Shown here: positions 9,215-17,190 of the stretch, piece after piece
Layout: each line of letters opens with the position of its first letter
Position numbering within the stretch: the stretch's first letter is position 1
Assembly: GCA_041552775.1 (NCBI GenBank)
Contig: JBFEKH010000003.1
Span: forward strand, 40,558 to 104,557
DNA: 64,000 bases
Direction: 5' to 3'
Origin: Allopontixanthobacter sp041552775
GTDB lineage: Bacteria > Pseudomonadota > Alphaproteobacteria > Sphingomonadales > Sphingomonadaceae
Program-made: the position numbers and the translations under genes
Notes under the pieces: model-generated
What the model was told of the DNA's origin: nothing
The model's input: only the letters and a program-made list of their open reading frames with translations
Databases searched by the model: none

Positions 9215-9808
9215 ATGCATAATTTCATAATTCAGGCGATCGAGCAGGGCGGCTATTTCGGGATCCTCGTCCTGATGGCTCTGGAAAACATCTTTCCGCC
9301 CATGCCCTCGGAAGTGATCATGGGGCTGGGAGGCGTATTGGTTGCGCAGGGAAAGATACAGTTCTGGCCGTTGCTGATCTGCGGGACAATCGGATCGACA
9401 CTCGGTAATTATGCCTGGTTCTGGGCTGGCGACAAATGGGGATACCAGCGGCTGAGACCCTTCGTCGGACGGCATGGCCGGTGGCTGACGTTGGAATGGC
9501 AGGACGTGGAGCGCGCTACCGCCTTCTTTGTGAAGCGCGGACAATTTACTGTCTTCGTCGCCCGGTTCCTGCCGATCTTCCGCACCATGATCTCGCTGCC
9601 TGCGGGCCTTGCACACATGAACAAGCTGCGATTTCTGCTCTACACATTTTTCGGCGCGGCACTGTGGAACGCGTTCCTGATCCAGGCCGGATCGATGCTG
9701 GCAGAGGCAGAAAATATCCTGGCTTGGCTCGTCGGAGGAATTATTGTTGTTACGCTAGCTGGTTATCTTTGGCGGGTCATAAGTTGGAAACCGCGCGCTG
9801 AACGCTAA
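9215..9808 (+). CDS. DedA family membrane protein
   Basis: A 197-residue inner-membrane protein of the DedA/VTT family, implicated in lipid-carrier recycling and proton-motive-force homeostasis. Hydrophobic segments lie near residues 10-30, 45-70, 140-160 and 170-190. The family signature is visible as FFVKRGQFTVFVARFLPIFR, then SLPAGLAHM; ENIFPPMPSE near the N-terminus is also typical. The gene ends by overlapping the convergent xerC stop by four bases. The exact transported lipid cannot be inferred. Confidence 0.9.
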   Translation: MHNFIIQAIEQGGYFGILVLMALENIFPPMPSEVIMGLGGVLVAQGKIQFWPLLICGTIGSTLGNYAWFWAGDKWGYQRLRPFVGRHGRWLTLEWQDVERATAFFVKRGQFTVFVARFLPIFRTMISLPAGLAHMNKLRFLLYTFFGAALWNAFLIQAGSMLAEAENILAWLVGGIIVVTLAGYLWRVISWKPRAER

Positions 9809-10710
9809 TCCCGCTCTCTCGGGTGCGCATCGCGGTAGGTTTCGAGCATCGTGGCTGCATCGACCTTGGTGTAAATCTGCGTGCTGCCCAGGCTGGCATG
9901 GCCGAGCAATTCCTGAAGGCTCCTGAGATCCGCGCCAGCGCCTAGTAAATGGGTGGCGAAGCTGTGGCGCAGGGCGTGGGGTGTTGCCGTGGCCGGAAGC
10001 CCCAGAACGATCCGCGCCCGGGCCATCGCCTTTTGCACCATCCCCTGGCTGAGCGGACCGCCCTTTGCACCGCGGAACAGTGGATCATCGCGCTCCATTG
10101 GCCACGGATTCAGCGTCACATGGGCAGCAACCGCTTCAGCCACAAGCGGCAGAATCGGCACCACGCGCTGCTTTCCGCCCTTGCCTGTAACCGACAGGGT
10201 TTGACCCAGCGGCGCGTCACCGGCCTTCAGCGACAATGCCTCTGCAATCCGCAAACCTGCGCCATAAAGCAGCAGCAATACCGCCCGGTCCCGCGCGCCG
10301 ATCCAATCTTCTCTGGCGCTGGAAGCCACCATTGCCGCCAGATTAGTTGCCTCGTCCGGGGTTACAGGGCGGGGCAGGCCCTTCTTGATGCGCGGTCCCC
10401 TGATACGCGGGCCATTGGGGGCCGCATACCCGGCCTGGGTTCTGGCGAAAATGATGAACGCCTTGAGTGCCGACAATTCCCGCGCGGCAGAGGCGTTGCC
10501 CAGGCCATCCCTGCGCCGGGCTGCCAGCTGCCCGCGCAAGGCCGCAGCGTCGATCGATGCGATGCCGTTCCAATCCTCAAGCGCGGAATTGTCGAGCAGC
10601 TTTTTGGCCGCAGAAACATAGGCCCGCACAGTATGCGGGGAACGGCGGCGGCCCAGCGCCAAATGACTGCGCCACTCCTCCAGCATCGAGGGAGCCGGCG
10701 GGCTGGTCAT
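9805..10710 (-). CDS. xerC: Tyrosine recombinase XerC
   Basis: A 301-residue tyrosine recombinase that with XerD resolves chromosome dimers at dif. The N-terminal SAM-like core-binding domain (about residues 8-95) is followed by the catalytic domain with Arg154 (GAGLRIAEAL), Lys177/180 in the GKGGK loop, HALRHSFATH (His245, Arg248), His271 (LLGHASL) and the nucleophile Tyr280 (QIYTKV). All catalytic residues are present. No phage or integron context surrounds it, and its ATG overlaps the hemW stop (ATGA), which favours the housekeeping XerC over an integrase. Confidence 0.92.
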   Translation of the reverse strand: MTSPPAPSMLEEWRSHLALGRRRSPHTVRAYVSAAKKLLDNSALEDWNGIASIDAAALRGQLAARRRDGLGNASAARELSALKAFIIFARTQAGYAAPNGPRIRGPRIKKGLPRPVTPDEATNLAAMVASSAREDWIGARDRAVLLLLYGAGLRIAEALSLKAGDAPLGQTLSVTGKGGKQRVVPILPLVAEAVAAHVTLNPWPMERDDPLFRGAKGGPLSQGMVQKAMARARIVLGLPATATPHALRHSFATHLLGAGADLRSLQELLGHASLGSTQIYTKVDAATMLETYRDAHPRERD

Positions 10711-11858
10711 GCTGCCACCAGATCGCCGTGGACCATTTCACCCAGCAGCGCATCCAGCAGCGGCATTCCCGCCGGTGTCACGCCAATCCTGTCACCAGCG
10801 CGCCATGCCAGCGAGAGGTCGATCAGCAGGCGCAGGCGATCAGCGTCGATCATCCCCTCCGCTGGTATGCCAAATCGCGCCGACATGGCGCCAAGGTCCA
10901 CCCCTTCGCCGAGCCGCAGGCCCATCAACAGAGCCTCTGCCGCCAGTTCGCGCTGTCCCAATTCGCGCATTTCGGAAATGCCACTGACGGCTGCCTCGAA
11001 TGCGTTGAGGTAGTTCTCCGGCTTCTTGTGCCGGATGGTCGCCGCACCGTTCCTGCGGCCATGGGCACCGGGACCGATCCCGCAGTAATCCTGATACCGC
11101 CAATAGGTCAGATTATGGCGGCTTTGTTCACCCGGCCGCGCGTGATTGCTGATTTCATAGGCGGGAATTCCCGCAGCTTCGGTCATTTCACGTGTGAGGG
11201 CGAACAAATCGGCTGCCGGATCATCTTCCAGCGGATCGAACACACCGCGCCGAACGTCGGTGGCAAATCGGGTGCCCGGTTCAATCGTCAATTGGTAGAG
11301 CGACATGTGATCGGTCCCGAAGGTCAAAGCCCGTGAAAGCTCCGTACGCCAGTCCTCCACGCTCTGGCCCGGCCGCGCGTAGATCAGGTCGAAACTGACG
11401 CGGCGGAATTGCTCCTGCGCCACTGAAAGCGAAGCGAGGCCTTCCTCAACCCCGTGCAGGCGGCCCAGGAATTTCAGCTCCGCATCATCCAGTGCCTGCA
11501 AACCTAGCGAAACCCGGTTCACGCCCGCGCTCGCCAGATCGGCAAATTTCGCCGCCTCCACCGAGGAAGGATTCGCTTCCAGCGTGATCTCGATATCGGG
11601 TGCGAAGCCCCACAGCCGCTCCGCCTCGTCCAGCAGCGCACCAACCAGAGACGGGGGCATCAGGGACGGGGTGCCGCCGCCGAAAAAGATCGACTCCAAC
11701 GGCTCTCCGCCGGCCAATTCCGCTTCAAACCGCATATCCGCGAGCAGCGCCGCCTGCCACGCCGCGACATCCACTCCCGCGCGAACATGACTGTTGAAGT
11801 CGCAATAGGGGCATTTCTTCACGCAGAAAGGCCAGTGTATATATAATGCGCGTGCCAT
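10707..11858 (-). CDS. hemW: Radical SAM heme chaperone HemW
   Basis: A 383-residue radical SAM protein of the HemW (formerly HemN-like) family, which binds heme and delivers it to respiratory enzymes; it is not the coproporphyrinogen dehydrogenase itself. The 4Fe-4S cysteines are Cys12, Cys16 and Cys19 in FCVKKCPYCDF. Family elements include SIFFGGGTPSL, LEANPSSVE, GVNRVSLGLQ and HLTLEP-like LYQLTIEPGT. The extra N-terminal cysteine segment of true HemN is absent. It is translationally coupled to xerC. The start ATG lies close to a divergent CAP-domain gene. Confidence 0.92.
   Translation of the reverse strand: MARALYIHWPFCVKKCPYCDFNSHVRAGVDVAAWQAALLADMRFEAELAGGEPLESIFFGGGTPSLMPPSLVGALLDEAERLWGFAPDIEITLEANPSSVEAAKFADLASAGVNRVSLGLQALDDAELKFLGRLHGVEEGLASLSVAQEQFRRVSFDLIYARPGQSVEDWRTELSRALTFGTDHMSLYQLTIEPGTRFATDVRRGVFDPLEDDPAADLFALTREMTEAAGIPAYEISNHARPGEQSRHNLTYWRYQDYCGIGPGAHGRRNGAATIRHKKPENYLNAFEAAVSGISEMRELGQRELAAEALLMGLRLGEGVDLGAMSARFGIPAEGMIDADRLRLLIDLSLAWRAGDRIGVTPAGMPLLDALLGEMVHGDLVAA
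11818..11847 (+). promoter_or_regulatory. Possible sigma-70-type promoter for the first CAP gene
   Basis: A perfect TATAAT at 11842-11847 sits in a short TATATATAAT tract, with a weak -35 candidate TTCACG at 11818-11823 (18-base spacer). It lies inside the 5' end of hemW on the opposite strand and would give a leader of about 50 bases to the CAP gene at 11905. This is a single-motif prediction and the -35 match is poor. Confidence 0.35.
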
Positions 11859-11904
11859 GCTTCTTTCAGCCCTTGTTAACCCGCCAAAGTCAAGATCTCA
11901 CACC

Positions 11905-12450
11905 ATGACAACAGGCCGAATGTCCGTATTTCTTGGTGCCGCGATTGCACTTGCCGCCGTGCTTGCCGCGCCCACGATCGGGGAGGCTCCTGCGCAGGCT
12001 GCCGAGCCAAGCAACAGCTTCGCCAAGCGGTTGCTGAGGGCCCACAACCAGGAACGCGTTCAGGTTGGCGTGGTGCCGCTGCAGTGGGATGCCAAATTGG
12101 CTGCAGACGCAAAACAATGGGCCGACCATCTTGCCCAGCGCGGCAGGCTAGAACATGCCAGCTATGAACAGCGCAACAAGGCGGGAGAAAACCTATGGAT
12201 GGGCAGCGCCGGATATTACAGCGCTGAGACCATGATTAGCGGCTTCATCGACGAAAAGAAAGATTTCCGTCCGGGCAAGTTCCCGAATGTATCCCGCACC
12301 GGCAAATGGCAAGATGTTGCCCATTACACCCAGCTGATCTGGCACGATACGCGGCAAGTCGGCTGTGCAGTTTCACGCGACCAGATCAATGATTTTCTTG
12401 TTTGCCGCTATTTCCCGGTCGGCAACTGGATCGGCCAGCAGATTGGCTGA
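11905..12450 (+). CDS. Secreted CAP/SCP-domain protein, copy 1
   Basis: A 181-residue exported protein with a signal peptide ending near AQAA-EP, then one CAP (cysteine-rich secretory protein/antigen 5/PR-1) domain. Family elements are RAHNQER, GENLWMG, HYTQLIWHDTRQVGCAV and the C-terminal VCRYFPVGNW. Bacterial CAP proteins are extracytoplasmic and mostly of unknown function; no enzymatic activity can be assigned. The start is uncertain: in-frame ATGs exist at 11857, 11905 and 11920, and 11905 gives a normal signal peptide. A second CAP gene follows after 121 bases. Confidence 0.85.
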   Translation: MTTGRMSVFLGAAIALAAVLAAPTIGEAPAQAAEPSNSFAKRLLRAHNQERVQVGVVPLQWDAKLAADAKQWADHLAQRGRLEHASYEQRNKAGENLWMGSAGYYSAETMISGFIDEKKDFRPGKFPNVSRTGKWQDVAHYTQLIWHDTRQVGCAVSRDQINDFLVCRYFPVGNWIGQQIG

Positions 12451-12571
12451 CGAGCCGTGTCGATAAACGGCTGACCCGAAAACTGAACCCACCAGTAACC
12501 AGCTTTTTGAGGCTAATGTCAGCCAACGCGGCCGACAAGAGTCGCTTGTATCATCGGCTGGGTCGCACTCT

Positions 12572-13210
12572 ATGCAAATTTCACGTCGACGGAGCGTGGT
12601 CTCCTTATGCACAATAGCGGCAACATTGGCCGTTAGCGGTTGCGGCGGAGATGGTAGCTCGCCGCCGGCGGGTGGAGGTGGTTTGGCCGCATCGCCCACA
12701 CCAACGCCTACCCCGACTGCAACACCGACACCAAGCCCGGCAACTACTCCTTCGACTGCGAACACAAGGCAGCAGGGGTTGAACCAGGCGATGCTAACCG
12801 CTCACAATTCGGCCCGTGCGGAGGTCAGGGTGCCCGCTGCAGCGCTGGATCAGGCCTTGATGAATGCCGCGCTTGCCTATGCCGAGGAACTGGCAGCAAA
12901 CGGGAAGTTCGAGCACAGCGCCCCGGGCACACGGCAAGGGCAGGGCGAAAACCTGTGGGCAGGCACCGCTGTCCGATTTACCTACCAGCAAATGTCAGGG
13001 GCATGGATGGACGAGAAGACCAATTTTCTTGCCGGGCGTTTCCCCGATGTCAGCCGTACGGGCAATTGGCAGGATGTCGGCCACTATACGCAGATCATTT
13101 GGCGATCTTCGACGAAGATTGGCTGCGGGATCGCTACTGGCGGTGGCCGCGATGTGCTGGTCTGCCGGTATTCCCCGGCAGGCAATGTGGTGGGGGAGCT
13201 GGTACCCTAG
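12572..13210 (+). CDS. CAP/SCP-domain lipoprotein, copy 2
   Basis: A 212-residue paralogue of the preceding gene. It has a lipoprotein signal (VSGC, Cys at about residue 24), a glycine-rich stretch, then a low-complexity Thr/Pro spacer (about residues 42-60). The CAP domain follows, with TAHNSARAEV, GENLWAGTA, HYTQIIWRSSTKIGCG and VCRYSPAGN. The two CAP domains share their order of motifs and the phrase VSRTG-(K/N)-WQDV, so a local duplication is likely. This copy is membrane-anchored on a flexible linker while copy 1 looks freely secreted. It ends four bases into the convergent rdgB stop. Confidence 0.87.
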   Translation: MQISRRRSVVSLCTIAATLAVSGCGGDGSSPPAGGGGLAASPTPTPTPTATPTPSPATTPSTANTRQQGLNQAMLTAHNSARAEVRVPAAALDQALMNAALAYAEELAANGKFEHSAPGTRQGQGENLWAGTAVRFTYQQMSGAWMDEKTNFLAGRFPDVSRTGNWQDVGHYTQIIWRSSTKIGCGIATGGGRDVLVCRYSPAGNVVGELVP

Positions 13211-13833
13211 CTGAACTGCTCGGCGACCAGTTTCGCAAAGGCATCGGCGCGATGGCTGATGCGGTGTTTTTCTTCCGGGGCAAACTCGGCGAAGGTGATA
13301 TCGCTGCCCTGCGGCACGAATACCGGATCATATCCGAAGCCCATGGTCCCACGCGGAGGCCAGGTGAGCGAACCATCCACGCGGCCTTCGTACACCGCTG
13401 TCTCGCCGTCCGGCCACGCCAGAGCGAGGACACAGCTGAACCACGCATCACGCGGCGTGTCGGGGCCGTGTTCGCACAGCAGCCCCTCGACCTTTCCCAT
13501 TGCCAGATACCAGTCGCGGCCCGGCTTGCCTTCGAACCACTGCCGTTCCGCCCAGTCAGCGGTGTAGACCCCAGGGCGACCATCCAGCGCAGCAACCGAC
13601 AGGCCGCTATCATCGGCCAGAGAAACGATCCCCGAGGCCTCCGCCGAAGCGCGCGCCTTGATCACCGCATTCTGGACAAAGGTGGTGCCGGTTTCCGCCG
13701 GTTCCGGCAGACCGAGGGACCCGGCCGACAGGCATTTCATCCCGTACGGACCAAGCAGCGCGGAAATTTCCTTAAGCTTGCCCGCATTATGCGTGGCAAT
13801 CACAAGGGAACCGGAACCAAGGCGTCTAATCAC
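13207..13833 (-). CDS. rdgB: XTP/dITP pyrophosphatase
   Basis: A 208-residue house-cleaning nucleotide pyrophosphatase of the RdgB/HAM1 family that removes ITP, dITP and XTP. It shows the N-terminal IATHNAGKLKEI substrate loop, the metal/base site LADDSGLSV, and GFGYDPVFVPQG near the C-terminus, all in the canonical order and at family length. Nine bases separate its ATG from the rph stop, so rph-rdgB form an operon, as in many bacteria. The C-terminus converges with the second CAP gene. Confidence 0.95.
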   Translation of the reverse strand: MIRRLGSGSLVIATHNAGKLKEISALLGPYGMKCLSAGSLGLPEPAETGTTFVQNAVIKARASAEASGIVSLADDSGLSVAALDGRPGVYTADWAERQWFEGKPGRDWYLAMGKVEGLLCEHGPDTPRDAWFSCVLALAWPDGETAVYEGRVDGSLTWPPRGTMGFGYDPVFVPQGSDITFAEFAPEEKHRISHRADAFAKLVAEQFS

Positions 13834-13842
13834 CGTGTACCC

Positions 13843-14556
13843 TCACTTCACCGCGTCTAGCTGCGCGGCAAAGATGCCGTCACAGCCTATCCGGGCGAGA
13901 CGCAACAGGCGCAGTAGGCCTTCTTCGTCATATGTTGCGCCCTCTGCCGTGGCCTGCACCTCGGCAATGTGGCCGCCGCCGATCAGGACGAAATTGGCAT
14001 CGGCATCGGCGTTGCTGTCTTCATCATAGTCGAGATCAAGCACGGGGGTGCCTTTGTAGATACCGCAGCTTATTGCCGCGACCTGCTTCTCTATCGGATC
14101 GACCTTGATATCTCCGCTGGCCATCAAGCCGTTGACCGCCAGCCGCAGCGCAACCCAAGCGCCCGAGATCGAGGCAGTGCGCGTGCCGCCATCCGCCTGG
14201 ATTACGTCGCAATCGAGCGTAATCTGCCGTTCGCCCAGTTTGCGAAGATCGACCACGGAACGTAAGGAGCGTCCGATAAGCCGCTGAATTTCCTGCGTTC
14301 TGCCGCTCTGCTTGCCGCGCGCCGCTTCCCGGCTGCCGCGCGTATGCGTAGCACGGGGCAGCATCGAATATTCGCCGGTTACCCAGCCTTCGCCCTTGCC
14401 GCGCATCCATGGTGGAACGTTGCGTTCGACACTGGCAGTGCACAGCACCCTGGTATCGCCGAAGCTGACGAGGCACGAACCCTCGGCATGTTTGGTAAAA
14501 CCGGTTTCGATGGTGATAGCGCGCATTTCGTCCGGCGCGCGGCCTGAAGGTCGCAT
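13843..14556 (-). CDS. rph: Ribonuclease PH
   Basis: A 237-residue phosphorolytic 3'-5' exoribonuclease that trims tRNA and other RNA 3' ends. It begins with the standard MRPSGRAPDEMR. It contains GDTRVLCTASVE, the phosphate-site region RTQEIQRLIGRSLR, DCDVIQADGGTRTASI and DLDYDEDSNADADANFV. Unlike E. coli K-12, the C-terminus is intact. It is the first gene of rph-rdgB and is divergent from hrcA, an arrangement conserved in alphaproteobacteria. Confidence 0.96.
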   Translation of the reverse strand: MRPSGRAPDEMRAITIETGFTKHAEGSCLVSFGDTRVLCTASVERNVPPWMRGKGEGWVTGEYSMLPRATHTRGSREAARGKQSGRTQEIQRLIGRSLRSVVDLRKLGERQITLDCDVIQADGGTRTASISGAWVALRLAVNGLMASGDIKVDPIEKQVAAISCGIYKGTPVLDLDYDEDSNADADANFVLIGGGHIAEVQATAEGATYDEEGLLRLLRLARIGCDGIFAAQLDAVK

Positions 14557-14615
14557 TATTGTTCCTTTGGTGATGTCTCAAATGATGATCTTGTGGCCGC
14601 GTTAGTCGCAAGAGG

Positions 14616-14644
14616 CTTGAGGCTGCAAGGGCAGTCGCTACATT
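14616..14644 (+). promoter_or_regulatory. RpoH-type heat-shock promoter of hrcA-grpE
   Basis: CTTGAG at 14616-14621 and CTACATT at 14638-14644, with 16 bases between, match the alphaproteobacterial sigma-32 pattern (CTTGAA and CYTATNT). The -10 element ends only six bases before the hrcA ATG, so the transcript would have almost no leader. No CIRCE inverted repeat is visible in this 94-base gap, so HrcA does not obviously repress its own gene by the classical site. Confidence 0.6.
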
Positions 14645-14650
14645 ACACGC

Positions 14651-15694
14651 ATGTCCAACACCCCTGTAACCGAACTGACCGACCGCGCGCGGGAGATTTT
14701 CCGCTTGGTGGTGGAAGGATTCCTGACCAGCGGGCATCCGATGGGCTCCAAGGCCCTGGCTAGCGAGGGCAGGGTCAATTTGTCTCCGGCATCGATTCGC
14801 TCGGTGCTGGCGGAGCTCGAAATGCTTGGATTGCTGGCCGCGCCGCATACCAGTGCGGGCCGGATGCCTACCGAAACGGGGCTGCGTCTGTTTGTCGACG
14901 GGATGATGCAGGTGGCAGAACCGACCCGAGAAGAACGCGCGGCAATTGAGAAGCGCTTGGGAAAACCCGGTCCGATCGAGGCAGCGTTGGAACAGGCCAG
15001 TTCGATCCTGTCCGACATTTCTGGCGCTGCCGGGATGGTGATGGTCCCGACGCGGGAACCTCGTCTTTCACAGATGAGCCTGATGCCCCTGTCACCCAGC
15101 CGAGTGCTGGCGGTGATGGTGGGGGAGGACGGCCAGATCGAGAACCGTATCCTCGAATTATCCGAACCAACTACCAGCAGCGCGCTGGAGCAGGCCAGCA
15201 ATTACTTTACCTCCCGGCTGTCCGGCAGAACACTGGCCGATGCAGCAGCGGCCATCACAGCGGAGATCAATTCCGGCCAGTCGGAACTGGATAATGCCAG
15301 CCGTGACCTGGTGGAACGCGGGCTGGCGGTATGGAGCGCTGATGCAACTGCGCGGCCGGTACTGATCATTCGGGGGCAGGCAAATCTCCTCGATGAAGCG
15401 GCACTGGGGGATATCGAACGCGTTCGGTCGTTGCTGGACGATCTTGAAAACAAGCAATCGGTGTCTGAATTGCTCGAAAGTGCGCGGGAAGCCGATGCCA
15501 CGCGAATTTTCATCGGGGCAGAAAACCGGTTATTCGCTTTGTCCGGCTCCTCCGTCATCGCTTCACCCTACCGCGACCGTGAGGGTAAAGTGGTTGGCGT
15601 GCTGGGGGTGATTGGCCCCACAAGGTTGAATTACGCGCGGGTTGTCCCCATGGTTGATTTCACAGCCCAGTCATTGGGCAAGTTAATCGGTTGA
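14651..15694 (+). CDS. hrcA: Heat-inducible transcription repressor HrcA
   Basis: A 347-residue repressor of class I heat-shock genes that binds CIRCE operators. An N-terminal winged-helix domain (about residues 8-75, including GSKALASE and SVLAELEMLGLL) precedes the GAF-like dimerisation domain and a C-terminal stretch containing IGPTRLNYARVVPMVDF, a strong family signature. It is followed by grpE with the stop and first possible grpE start overlapping (TTGA), giving a coupled operon. The CIRCE targets (normally groES) are not in this window. Confidence 0.95.
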   Translation: MSNTPVTELTDRAREIFRLVVEGFLTSGHPMGSKALASEGRVNLSPASIRSVLAELEMLGLLAAPHTSAGRMPTETGLRLFVDGMMQVAEPTREERAAIEKRLGKPGPIEAALEQASSILSDISGAAGMVMVPTREPRLSQMSLMPLSPSRVLAVMVGEDGQIENRILELSEPTTSSALEQASNYFTSRLSGRTLADAAAAITAEINSGQSELDNASRDLVERGLAVWSADATARPVLIIRGQANLLDEAALGDIERVRSLLDDLENKQSVSELLESAREADATRIFIGAENRLFALSGSSVIASPYRDREGKVVGVLGVIGPTRLNYARVVPMVDFTAQSLGKLIG

Positions 15695-15711
15695 CTGGAA
15701 CAATAAACGAC

Positions 15712-16314
15712 ATGGATAAAAAGAAACCGGACGCCCACGACGAGGCGGTAGCCGAAGAATTGAAAGGTGTTCCCGAGGAATTCCTCGATGATGGTACGCG
15801 AGAAGAAGGTGAAACCGCAGAACAGGGCGGCGACGCCAGTCTGACGGAAGCGCTGGCGCACTTGCGATCCGATCTGGATGCGGCGAAGCAGGAAGTGCTC
15901 TACGCCCGCGCCGATACTCAGAACGTGCGTCGCCGGATGGAAAAAGACGTTGCGGATGCGCGCGCTTATGCCGCCACTGGCTTTGCCCGCGATATCTTGT
16001 CTGTGTCAGACAATCTCTCCCGCGCAATCGACTCCGTCCCGCAGGAATTGCGCGATGACGAGAAGTTCAAGGGATTGGTCGCCGGGATCGAAGCCACCAT
16101 GCGCGAACTCGACAAGGTGTTCGGCCAACACGGCATCACCCGCATCGCGGCGAGAGGCCTGCCGCTCGACCCGAACCAGCATCAGGCCATGCTGGAAATC
16201 CCGACGGACGAGTACGAGCCGGGCACCGTCGTGCAGGAAATGCAGGCCGGGTACATGATCAAGGACCGGCTGCTGCGCCCCGCGATGGTCGCTGTCGCGA
16301 AAAAGCCGGACTGA
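15712..16314 (+). CDS. grpE: Nucleotide exchange factor GrpE
   Basis: A 200-residue cochaperone that releases ADP from DnaK. An acidic disordered N-terminus (about residues 1-45) is followed by a long coiled coil (about 45-125) containing ADTQNVRRRMEKD, then the beta-wing domain with MLEIPTDEYEPGTVVQEMQ and GYMIKDRLLRPAMVAVAK. The ATG at 15712 is used; an in-frame TTG at 15691 overlapping the hrcA stop is an alternative that adds seven residues. Neither has a strong Shine-Dalgarno match. Confidence 0.93.
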   Translation: MDKKKPDAHDEAVAEELKGVPEEFLDDGTREEGETAEQGGDASLTEALAHLRSDLDAAKQEVLYARADTQNVRRRMEKDVADARAYAATGFARDILSVSDNLSRAIDSVPQELRDDEKFKGLVAGIEATMRELDKVFGQHGITRIAARGLPLDPNQHQAMLEIPTDEYEPGTVVQEMQAGYMIKDRLLRPAMVAVAKKPD

Positions 16315-16383
16315 ACCTGAGTCAGGAACATTTTTCTGGTTTGGACCGCAGGACCTCATAGATGAAACTAACGGAGAAAAACC

Positions 16384-16674
16384 ATGAGAAACCGTATCTT
16401 GATGGCCGCTGCACTGGCTTCGCCTACTCTTGCGCTTGGCGCTTGCGCTGAAAATTATGCCGCTGAAGGTGGTCTTGCCGGAGGCGCTCTCGGCGCAGGT
16501 GTGGCAGCACTGACCGGCGGGGATATTGCGAAATATGCACTGGCCGGCGCGGCTGCTGGCGGTCTTGCAGGATATTTCGTCGACAAGGACGATGGCTGTG
16601 ACGGTTATGACCGCAATGGCTATCTTGATGATGATTGCTTCGGGACGCGTGGGTACCCTGTCGATCCACGCTAA
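16384..16674 (+). CDS. Glycine-zipper putative lipoprotein
   Basis: A 96-residue envelope protein with an N-terminal signal whose end (LALGAC) can serve as a lipobox. A glycine-zipper hydrophobic hairpin follows (GGLAGGALGAGVAALTGG and AGAAAGGLAGYFV), then a short acidic tail rich in Asp and Tyr. Glycine-zipper lipoproteins of this kind pack against the outer membrane, but no function can be given. The ribosome-binding site ggaga lies before the ATG. It is separated from the convergent Vgr-related gene by only 15 bases. Confidence 0.75.
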   Translation: MRNRILMAAALASPTLALGACAENYAAEGGLAGGALGAGVAALTGGDIAKYALAGAAAGGLAGYFVDKDDGCDGYDRNGYLDDDCFGTRGYPVDPR

Positions 16675-16689
16675 GCCCGAGATTCGGGC
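16675..16689. other. 15-base intergenic hairpin between convergent genes
   Basis: The whole gap between the glycine-zipper TAA and the Vgr-related stop is a perfect inverted repeat: GCCCGA, loop GAT, TCGGGC (6-bp stem). No T-tract follows on either strand, so it is not a classical intrinsic terminator, but it could protect both convergent 3' ends. Confidence 0.5.
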
Positions 16690-17190
16690 CTAGCCGGTGG
16701 CCCCCGGGAAATTGACGAGCAAATCATAGGCCGATTTGTCCACTGCACCTGCCAATTGCATGCCTCTGCGCAGCAGAAACGCGTGCTTCGCGATTTCTGC
16801 CTGTTGTTCGATCCCGTATCGTTCAAGAGGCCAGCCCGGTTTCAGACTGTAATCGTAGCGGTTCCACGGCATGCGGTGCAGAACCAGATACCATTGCCCG
16901 AGGGACTGCGTTTGCCAGACATGGGTCATCTCATGGATGAAAAGCCCCTGCCGAACTAGGCTTTGCTCCCCGAAATCATCGCAATAGGCTGACCCGCCAG
17001 GGTGAAAATGGATATGGCCGCGCGGTGCCATGATCGTGCGCTTAGGCTGGAATGGAAACCACTTCTTCCGCCGGATCATCACAACCGAATAATCGATTGC
17101 ATGGCCAAAAATCGTCCGGGCGAGGGTGATCTCGCCCGCAGTGAGCGGCCGCTCCCCGCCGATGGGGCAGGCAGCGGCCATGTCATTCAC
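16690..17190 (-). CDS. Vgr-related protein with HExxH-like motif
   Basis: A 166-residue protein of a family annotated as Vgr-related in sphingomonads. The notable feature is GLFIHEMTHVWQTQSLG near residues 85-100: HEMTH fits the HExxH zinc-metallopeptidase signature. The rest is rich in aromatic and basic residues (MIRRKKWFPFQPKRTIMAPRG). There is no signal peptide and none of the needle domain of type VI VgrG. It starts with GTG overlapping the PCu(A)C stop (GTGA), or possibly at ATG 17181, and is translated from the same message. Protease activity is plausible but unproven. Confidence 0.6.
   Translation of the reverse strand: MNDMAAACPIGGERPLTAGEITLARTIFGHAIDYSVVMIRRKKWFPFQPKRTIMAPRGHIHFHPGGSAYCDDFGEQSLVRQGLFIHEMTHVWQTQSLGQWYLVLHRMPWNRYDYSLKPGWPLERYGIEQQAEIAKHAFLLRRGMQLAGAVDKSAYDLLVNFPGATG

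Noticed and set aside
9805..10710. The tyrosine recombinase as a sign of an integrated element
   Set aside because: It is translationally coupled to hemW, has full XerC features, and no attachment-site repeats or phage genes are near.
9949..11013. A 354-codon frame opposite xerC and hemW
   Set aside because: It crosses the overlap of two coupled genes, and the composition is that of a non-coding frame.
12451..12571. AGCCGT/ACGGCT inverted repeat after the first CAP gene as a terminator
   Set aside because: Six pairs, an eight-base loop and no T-run afterwards; too weak to call.
12690..12755. A repeated ACC/CCG tract as a satellite repeat
   Set aside because: It encodes the Thr/Pro spacer of the second CAP lipoprotein, which is common low-complexity linker coding.
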